Part shown: piece by piece, positions 10,233-17,914 of the stretch
Position numbering within the stretch: the stretch's first letter is position 1
Layout: each line of letters starts with the position of its first letter
NCBI GenBank assembly: GCA_002286715.1
Contig: NSJX01000051.1
Coordinates: forward strand, 1-28,042
Length of the DNA: 28,042 nucleotides
DNA from: Dentipellis sp. KUC8613
Taxonomy: Eukaryota; Basidiomycota; Agaricomycetes; Russulales; Hericiaceae
Direction: 5' to 3'
Translations under genes and position numbers: made by a program
The notes under the pieces: model-generated
What the model saw: only the letters and a program-made list of their open reading frames with translations
The model's database searches: none
Told to the model about the DNA's origin: nothing

Positions 10233-11264
10233 ATGGCAGAAGCTTCGGAAGCTACCATCGCACCCCAGACGTCATCCAATCAGGATGTCCTGCCGAAGCC
10301 CGTCGACTCTCCCTTTCACGAACCCAAGGCCGGCGCCGATATCATCCTCCGCTCCTCCGACAAGGTCGACTTCTATGTCCATAAGCTCATCCTCTCCCTC
10401 GCGTCCCCTTTTTTCAACAATATGTTCCTCCTTCCGGAGTACGCGGAAGCCGCGGAGTCGCTTGCCATCGTCGATGTCCCGGAGGACTCGCGGACCCTCG
10501 ACTTCATCTTGCGTTCCTGCTATCCATTTGGCATGACTCCGCTCACAGATCTAGCCGGCGTTCGGCAGGTTTTGGAAGCAGCGTTCAAATACGAGATGGA
10601 TGCTGTGCTGCGCGTTGCCGGACCTGGTCTCAAGACTGTCGTTGATGAGGATCCACTCGGAGTCTTCATCGTTGGGTGGCGATGTGACCGCGAAGACGTT
10701 TGTCGCATGGCTGCGACTCGCCTCTTGCAGTGCCCCTTGCGGACCTTCGACTCCGAGGAGCTGCGTAACATATCCGGGTATACTTATAACAAGCTCGTCC
10801 AATGGTATCTGAGCTGCTGTGCCGCAGCTTCTAAGGTACCACCGAGGAGGGAGTGGTTCTCTGCATGCGAAGTCTTGACGCGTAATTCTGGCAACTGTGA
10901 CAGGTGCATGGTCCGTGAGCCTGGAACATACAGTGCCTCTACTTTCCGTTCATCGGATTGGTATGCCCATGATTCCCTTTGGTCGTATCTCAAACGTGCT
11001 GGGGAGGCCCTATTGTCCTGTCCAAGCGGAGTTGCGATCACATCCGATGATGTACTTGGGGTATGGCCTGAATTGCGCTGCTCCAGGGACTTGTGTAGAA
11101 AAATGAACATCGCGAAGGGGAGGCGCGAATTTAGCGAGTTGTTAGGGCAGGAGGTGGACCGTGTCGTTTCGCAAGTACGTTTTCCCCTTTGTCAACATCT
11201 TTCGCCTTGCGTCGCCCTGACCTCCTGATCTCTCCAGGTTCCGATGCCTAAATTCTGTGAATAA
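10233..11264 (+). CDS. BTB/POZ domain protein, array copy 6
   Basis: Exons 10233-11174 and 11238-11264 with a 63-bp phase-0 intron; 322 aa. BTB begins near residue 35 (ADIILRSSDKVDFYVHK). The extension is GVFIVGWRCDREDVCRMAA. The C-terminal module has CC, WFSAC, C-x2-C (CDRCM, with Met where others have Trp) and a longer insert before SSDWYAHDSLW. The first exon ends in Gln rather than Glu, and the tail exon encodes VPMPKFCE. The second half (CEVLT, VLGVW, KGR-x2-FSE) is the closest match to the second half of copy 9. The first half is closest to copy 2. Confidence 0.91.
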
Positions 11265-11982
11265 GTTGCGAGAAAGCAATGCCTATGCGGATGCAGTGTA
11301 GTAAGCATTCACGTCTCATTTCAAAATTTCAAGCAATGACTCTTGATGCAGAGGACCGGGAGGCTCGAGGAGTACATTGTGATGTCCTGTATTCGCGGAT
11401 CTTGACAATTCCAGAAAAATGGATGTACGCAGTATCTAGAAAAGGGTCGTTCTATCCGTCCAGTATCTTCCGATGCGTAGATGATATACCCGTGTGCATA
11501 CGTGGAACTTCATGCATTCGAGCGCTCGGCGCGCCCGAACTTTGAGCTTGTGAGTCAGATAGCATGCGTGGGTACGTCGTATCACACGTCTTCGTTAGGA
11601 GCCGCCTACTAATTTGGTGGTTGTGCCCTGCCCTGTGACTGAGCCTTCTCCGTCTTCTCAACTATCACTATCGGACAGTATCAGTGCAGCGTCGTGCCCA
11701 CGTTCTGGGCACACGACTTCATGATTGAATGTCATTTCCTGGTTAGGCCGCTATCGGTTGCATCTACAGCTCGTTCTCGCCCGACAGCTGCGTGTACTCG
11801 TACTCGTATTTATGGAGCAGCTCCTCCGTTCCACCGCAGCGAGTTGCGCATCCTGCATCCTCTGAAAGCGGTTGTCCATTTGGTCCTGACCATCCCTCTC
11901 AATCCTTCTCCCCCACTTCATCTATCCTTTCATCATAGCAGAATCATCAACGCCCGGCACTACACCCCTAGCAGAAACTCCT
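11265..11982 (+). promoter_or_regulatory. Spacer and promoter of BTB copy 7
   Basis: No separate gene. GTAAGC (11301-11306) follows the copy 6 stop. The block 11678-11717 is about 80% identical (8 differences in 40, counted by eye) to 15081-15120 upstream of copy 9. It contains the perfect inverted repeat GTGCCCACGTTCTGGGCAC. Further down are GAGTTGCGCA (11841-11850), TCTGAAAGCG (11861-11870) and a CT tract. The old start position appears to be ATA at 11935, described under copy 7. Confidence 0.45.
11694..11712. promoter_or_regulatory. Palindromic promoter motif shared by copies 6, 7 and 9
   Basis: GTGCCCA and TGGGCAC form perfect 7-bp arms around a 5-bp spacer. The matching sites are GTGTCCACATGCCGGGCAC upstream of copy 9 (15097-15115) and GTGCCCATGTTTTGG upstream of copy 6 (9940-9954), where only the left arm is fully kept. 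It has the form of a binding site for a dimeric regulator, but it could also be a by-product of shared ancestry. Confidence 0.35.
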
Positions 11983-12944
11983 ATGGACGCCCAGCCGCAG
12001 ATCGCTGACGCTCCTTTCCACGCAGAAAAAGCTGGTGTCGATGTCATCCTGCGCAGCTCCGACAAAGTCGACTTCTACACGCATAAGATCGTCCTCTCCC
12101 TCGCCTCGCCTTTCTTCGAAACCATGTTCCTCATTCCTCAACCCGCAGGCGCATCGACTCCGTCATCCATTCCCATTGTCGACGTTCCAGAGAACTCTCA
12201 TACCCTCGGTCTCCTTCTGCGGTGCTGCTATCCCCTGCGCCCGCCCACTCTCGCCACTCTACCCGATGTCCGATGTGTTCTACAGGCCGCACTCAAATAC
12301 GAGATGGATGCCGCGCGATCTGTCGCCGAGACTGGCCTCAAAGACGTCGTGGATGAAGATCCAGTAGGCGTGTTTGCCATCGGGTGCAGGTGCAACCGCC
12401 AGGACGTTTGCGAGGTGGCCGCCAGGCGACTCCTTGCGTATTCATCACAGTCCTTTGAATCCGAAGAGCTTCGCAGTTTGTCTGCATATCACTACAACAG
12501 ACTCACACAGTGGCATACGCGGTGCTGCCTCACGGCGTATGGCGTGCTCTCGAGGAGAGATTGGTTCGAGCCGTCGGATGTCGTGTCGAAGAAACGCAGT
12601 GATTGTGGTTGCTGGATTCCAGACAAAACAGCGTCAGAGTGGTGCGCACGGAGATTCGTCTGGGAGTACTTGGACCGTGCGCGAGACGTCCTCGTCAGAT
12701 GTCCAAACAGCGGAAGCGTCATATCCGATGCAGTCCTCGGTCCAGCCAGTTCATGGTGTTCAACCCGTTGTAGAGAGTGCGGGACAATATCCAGAGACCA
12801 TCTCGACGCAAGGCGGTCGTTCAGCGCACTACTGGAACGGGAGGTGAAGCGCGTTGTGTCAGAGGTGAGGTCGCCTCCCTGCGTCCTCAGTCTGGAAATT
12901 GATAGCGTTTTCTCCAGGTTCCCTTCCCCGATTTCTGCGACTGA
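11983..12944 (+). CDS. BTB/POZ domain protein, array copy 7 (shifted start)
   Basis: Exons 11983-12864 and 12918-12944 with a 53-bp phase-0 intron; 302 aa, the shortest copy. The first usable ATG gives MDAQPQIADAPF. The 16 codons before it are open and align without gaps to the start of copy 9 (IAESSTP against MAEASTP), so the ancestral ATG seems to have become ATA at 11935-11937. Only the variable leader is lost; BTB (from about residue 19, VDVILRSSDKVDFYTHK), the extension (VGVFAIGCRCNRQDVC) and the C-terminal module remain. In the module the first cysteine is Ser (WFEPS), the pair is C-x-C (CGCW) and WYA has become WCA, while CREC is kept. The tail is VPFPDFCD. The protein is probably still made. 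Confidence 0.88.
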
Positions 12945-13703
12945 GCCACAAGAAGGAAATAGCCGTCAAGAAGCAGGTGCCCGGTACGGCCGTAGCGTCT
13001 TGTCTCCACCCAAAGCCATACTAATTCTTTCTCAAGAAATCTCAGACGGATTGTGTGGTGCATAGTCTTCGTGAGTCCGTATGCGATGAGCAATGTACTT
13101 TACATAAAAACGAAAAGACGATTTGCACGCAGATGTTCTTACGAAGCTGCGTGCCAGTTGAAATTAGCCTCATGTAGCTCAATCTATGCTGACACCTAGC
13201 TACCTAGGCCTGAATAGTTGTCCGACCGCGACCGAGGATGCATGCTCTCGTCTTCAAGGACATGACTGGTGGCGCATTTCAATTTCGTGCCACACCGGCA
13301 AAGCCCGCCATATTCAGGGTGGCATGGTAGTCACGAGAGGTTCATCTTTGTCGCTTCTTATTTCAACAGTCCTCAAGTTGGTAGTAATCTCCGACTCGAC
13401 GTCTGTCAGGTGCTAGCGGTTCGTACCCTCCCTCGTCTCTTATCTCGATTGTCAGAGTTGTCCTGTATTTACTTGTTTGTATCCGCAGTTGATCTGTATT
13501 CACAAATCGGTGTACATCTTCCCCAGATGAGAACCAGCTATTCAGGGACATGGTAATATTCTATCCCGAGGCTCTATCCTCGAGATGAGCTGCGCAGCCT
13601 CATTCACATAAAGCCCAATCGCACCGCTCTACTATCACCCCATCTCATCTGACTGTCTTTTTCGTCTATTACTCGCCCTCTTCGTTCTACTCGCCCCCTC
13701 TCC
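12945..13703 (+). promoter_or_regulatory. Spacer and promoter of BTB copy 8
   Basis: No gene supported. The promoter has GAGCTGCGCA (13587-13596) followed 10 bp later by ACATAAAGCCC (13606-13615), about 96 bp before the start codon, then a CT tract. Short frames at 13186-13556 have no recognised similarity. Confidence 0.38.
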
Positions 13704-14737
13704 ATGGCCGATTCGTCCACACCTAATACCTCGCCCCAGGCCGCGGTGTCTCCGGACACGAAGCCGCGGAGCGCAGGCACTCCCTTCGACTCACAGAGAC
13801 CCGGTGTCGACATCATCCTGCGCAGCTCCGACAGGGTCGATTTCTACATGCATAAATTCGTCCTCTCTCTCGCTTCCCCGATCTTTGAGAGCACGTTTAT
13901 TATCCCACAGCCCCAAACAGCTGACGACGGCCCTCCCGTTGTTGACCTCCCCGAGGATTCGCCGACCCTCGAATCCATTCTGCGCCTCTGCAACCCGGTC
14001 CCCCCACCGACCTTCACTCGTATTGCCGATATTCGACGTGTGTGGGAGGCCGCGCTCAAGTATGAGATGGACGGCGTGCGTGCGGGGGTGCTGGTTTTCC
14101 TCGATTCTTTCCTGGACAAAGATCCGCTGGGCGTGTTCGCCCTCGGCTGCCGAGCCAACCGCGAGGACCTTTGCCAAGCTGCTGCAACCCGCCTCCTGCA
14201 TCACTCCCTCCGGTCCATCCAATCCGATGAGCTTCGGTACCTATCTGCATACTCCTACAGTAAACTCGCGGAGTGGCATGCTCGTTGCTGTGATGCAGCA
14301 GCGGAGGTGACAACCAAGAGATATTGGTTTGCATCAAATGGTGTCCTATCGCTTTGGGAAGCTCGTTGCCAGTGTACGAACTGTTGGCTTCCGGACCATA
14401 CACCATCGCAAAATCGATGGTATGCATGTCAATTCGTTTGGGACTATCTGAGGCGGGCGCAAGGCATCCTGGAATCGTCTCCGAGAAGCGCGGCAATAAC
14501 ATCCGAAGATGTAATTGGGTCGTCAGATATCTGGTATCCGTGTACTTGCAGTTCTATAACGTGCGGAACACGTTATAGACATTATGAGTGGGAAAGACGA
14601 ACTATCCCGATGATACTGGGGCAGAATGTGGACCGTGCTGTCTCAGAGGTGCGTGTTGCTGTCAAGACGATCTCCTGTGTATGACCTTACAGCTGATACC
14701 CGTCATCTAGATTCCGATCCCAAAATTCTGTGACTGA
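13704..14737 (+). CDS. BTB/POZ domain protein, array copy 8
   Basis: Exons 13704-14648 and 14711-14737 with a 62-bp phase-0 intron; 323 aa. The leader MADSSTP resembles copy 2 (MADSSIP). BTB begins near residue 35 (VDIILRSSDRVDFYMHK). The extension (GVFALGCRANREDLCQAAA) and C-terminal module (CC, CTNCW, WYACQFVWDYLRRAQGIL) follow, and the tail is IPIPKFCD. Differences: the first module cysteine is Asn (WFASN), an extra C-x-C-x2-C cluster is present, and the residues before the tail intron read QNVDRAVSE. The second Cys pair is widened (C-x-C-x4-C). Confidence 0.91.
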
Positions 14738-15369
14738 GTTCGAAAAGCAATACATATGAACCTGTATCTGGTGCGTACCGTCATCTCTTGAGAAGTTGTG
14801 AATACACACTAAACTCATGCCGGTCTTCAGTTATACTAGACCGTCAGATAGTGAGGGTCAGCGTCTAGACGGTGATGACAATACAAAATTTTGTCTAGAG
14901 ACTCGGTCACTGGTTTCGGGTCGGCGGGCGAATCCACACGTTTGCAGGATCGCTGGGTGATGTATATATGATGTGCGAGACAGTGGCTGCACAATTATAA
15001 CTTCTAAGTTCGTTGTCGTATATGCCTAACTGATTCAGCATGCAGGCTGAGAACAAACATGATCTTTTGGACAGTACTAGTTATCAGTGCAACGTTGTGT
15101 CCACATGCCGGGCACGCGACGTCGTATATGATCGGGTGGCGTCTCCTAGTTGGTTCGTTATCGACTGGATCTACGGCTCGCTCTCGGCCCAGCCTGAGCA
15201 GCTGCGTGCCACACACGCCTTTGCGAGGCATTTCATGCGGACCGCTTTGTGTCTTCTCCCTTCTGCCATCGCCGGGAGCTGCGCACTGTGAAAGTCGCGT
15301 CTATCCCTTGCCTTTCGACCGACCGTCTCATCTATTCCCCGCCCACTTCGCCTTACCTACCATACCATT
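14738..15369 (+). promoter_or_regulatory. Spacer and promoter of BTB copy 9
   Basis: No gene is seen. The block 15081-15120 and about 80 following bases match the region upstream of copy 7. GAGCTGCGCA (15276-15285) is followed at once by TGTGAAAGTCGCG, then CT-rich sequence. In place of a TATA or TTAAA core this promoter has TGTGAAAG, like the TCTGAAAG of copy 7. Confidence 0.4.
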
Positions 15370-16411
15370 ATGGCGGAGGCATCAACTCCTGTCGCCGTGC
15401 CCCCACAGATGCCTCCCTCAGACATCCAGCCGCGGACCGCTGATGCCCCCTTCAACGCAGAGAAAGCTGGTGTCGACGTCATCCTACGCAGCTCCGACAA
15501 AGTCGACTTCTACACCCACAAGCTCGTCCTCTCCCTCGCCTCTCCTTTCTTCGAAACAGCGTTCCTTGTTCCCCAGCCCACCGACGGATCGACCACCCCT
15601 TCCATCCCCGTTGTCGACATCCCGGAGGACTCTCATGCACTCGGCCTCCTTCTGCGATGCTGCTATCCCCTACGTCCACCCACACTCTCCACTCTCGCCG
15701 ACGTCCGCTGCGTTCTGCATGCCGCACTCAAATACGAGATGGATGCCGCTCGGGCCGTGGCCGAGACCAGCCTCAAGGATGTTGTGGATGAAGATCCGGT
15801 AGGCGTGTTCGCCATCGGGTGCAAGTGCAATCGCGAGGACGTGTGTCAGCTAGCTGCGAAGCGGCTGCTCGCGTATTCCTTGCAGTCCTTCGAATCCGAG
15901 GAGCTTCACGGTTTGTCTGCATATCCCTACAATAAGCTTATGCAGTGGCATGCTCGCTGCTGCACTGCCGCATCTGGCACTACATCTCGCAGGGATTGGT
16001 TTCGCAATTGCGAGGTCTTGACGAATGGCACTGGAAACTGTTCTTCTGGTGTGTGCTGGGTCCGTGACCCCTTGGCAGACTCGGAGCGGTCCGACCAGTG
16101 GCTTGCCCATCAAGCCCTTTGGCCGTACCTTCGTCGTGCGCAGCTTGCCTTGCAGTCGTGTCCGAGCAGTGTCTCTGATATCGCGTCCGAGGCCGTGCTA
16201 GGCGTGTGGAAGGATCCCTCCTGTAGATTCAGTCCGTGCTCAAGAAACAACATTATAAAGGGACGACTCGATTTCAGCGAGATGCTGGGGCGGGAGGTCG
16301 ACCGCGTTGTTTCAGAGGTAATTCGAGGATACTCTGTCATGCCACTGTTGCATAGCTCATACTCGCCGTCTCTCTTAGGTGCCTATCCCGAAATTCTGCG
16401 ACACGAAGTGA
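15370..16411 (+). CDS. BTB/POZ domain protein, array copy 9 (mosaic)
   Basis: Exons 15370-16317 and 16379-16411 with a 61-bp phase-0 intron; 326 aa. BTB begins near residue 35 (VDVILRSSDKVDFYTHK). The extension is GVFAIGCKCNREDVCQLAA. The first 195 or so residues are almost the same as copy 7 (RCCYPLRPPTLSTLADVRCVL). From about residue 215 the protein instead follows copy 6 (CEVLTNGTGNC, VLGVW, NIIKGRLDFSEMLG). A crossover or conversion near 15950-16010 would explain this. The Cys pair is widened (CSSGVCW). The tail exon encodes VPIPKFCDTK, two residues longer than usual. Confidence 0.91.
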
Positions 16412-17914
16412 GTTACAGGGATGGCGTTTTCTTGCACACACGTTGTGAGCATATTCCTCTTGATGAGATCGACGGCGATTTACGATTCGGTGCAGCGATG
16501 CAGCAGTAGGCGGCAGTTGCCAAGTGAGGAACATCGCTGCAGTGCACCCCGGTGATACGACGAGAATAGAGTATGTCGCGATCGCGACTTGCCAGTGCGC
16601 TGGGAGTTTATCGAGACTCGACAACATCACGATAGCCTGGGCTCCCGGGCCGGTCCTCGTGTACATAGTACTTGAAAGATCTATGTTCCCAGCATCGTGT
16701 TCTCGCAGCACCGTAATGTACCTACCTCCTTTGTTTTCATTTGTGGAAAGTCTGCATTACATTCCCCTGTCGCAAACTCGCCTACCACGCTGAACCTTAT
16801 TCAAGTTGCATGTTTCCTTTTACTCTCGTTGTACAGTATCCGCAATCATTGTACTACAGCAAATCTTCGCGAAAGCAGCCCAAAGCAGCCATTCTCCGGA
16901 CGAACATCCGAATGAACATGCGTTGGTGCCAGTTCATCCGGAGCTCGTGGACGCCGGCGTACCAGGGATGATCGTGAGCGGAGGGAAAAGGATAGTTGCC
17001 CAGGCCCAGAAATTCATGTAGAATACCGCTATTTCAATGATTTGCCAGGCTACCTGCAGACAAAGCGTACCAGACGCCCCGTTCTGGTTTCTGCGAATGC
17101 TATAATGTTTTATGTTCGTTCAGCAGCACATACATGCCCTTTCGTCTTTTCGTTCCATTCCAGCAGTGACTGTACCGTCGGCAAGCCGTCTTCAAACGCA
17201 CCCCGTGTGAGGAGAGTCAATCACTATGCAACGTGCCGTAGGTCAGCGTTCGATGATCGTTCTTGCGAAGTGAAGTTGAACAATGCGCTTGGTGCTGAGC
17301 AAGCCAAACCCAGGTGTCGACTCAGCGACGCGCGGCAACGACGTGATGCTCTATCTTTCCCGTCGTGTTCACACCCGCTTCTCGTTCTCTTCATTCATTC
17401 TGCACATTCAGAGACTTTTGGCTATTAAGATCTGGTATCCAGACTATCCGGGTTGTCATGGACTGAATATCGGAGTCCGCATATGTGCCATTGGTTCCAT
17501 GAGGGCAGGTTTGTGAGGAAGGAAGTACGCGCCGACGAGACAAGGGCCACAGCTGGTGCGTCATTACTTGACATCTCCGTTCAGCATTGAGAGTGAAGTA
17601 CATCTTACATAGTCGTGCGTTGACCGGTCCGCAGATTCCAGGCGGTGCGTTTGCAAGTCCACCGCAGCAGGTGCACGAGTCTGCGGAGAGCATTTCCGAC
17701 AGGCATGCGCGCCTCTGGTGTTTGCGTGCCGCCGAGAATAGCTCACTGGCGCCAGGGTCCGGTCGGACACGGCCGGACGCCCACGATGGACACGCAAGCC
17801 TGCGCCTCGAGGACAGCGCCTTCCTTCCAGCTTCCACCATCGTCCCATCGCCCCATCACCTTCAGACGAACTACGGACCATCGGACTACCGTCGTACTAT
17901 CGGAACACTTCCAA
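16412..17914. other. 1.5-kb spacer between the BTB array and the NLR gene
   Basis: No complete gene can be supported. One stretch at about 16880-17021 (+) reads like coding sequence (DEHPNEHALVPVHPELVDAG, then GGKRIVAQAQKFM and a stop). It could be the last exon of an unrecognised small gene or a relic; no start or splice partner is clear. The 270 bases before the NLR start are open in frame with it, but they read as a low-complexity leader and are more likely 5' UTR. Confidence 0.3.

Noticed and set aside
16575..16588. 14-bp perfect palindrome GTCGCGATCGCGAC
   Set aside because: One or two 14-bp palindromes are expected by chance in 28 kb. It has no partner elsewhere in the window.
17645..17914. 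N-terminal extension of the NLR from an upstream in-frame ATG
   Set aside because: The sequence is an Arg/Pro-rich, low-complexity leader, and the Goodbye-like domain starts right after the ATG at 17915, which has a good context (CCAAATGG).
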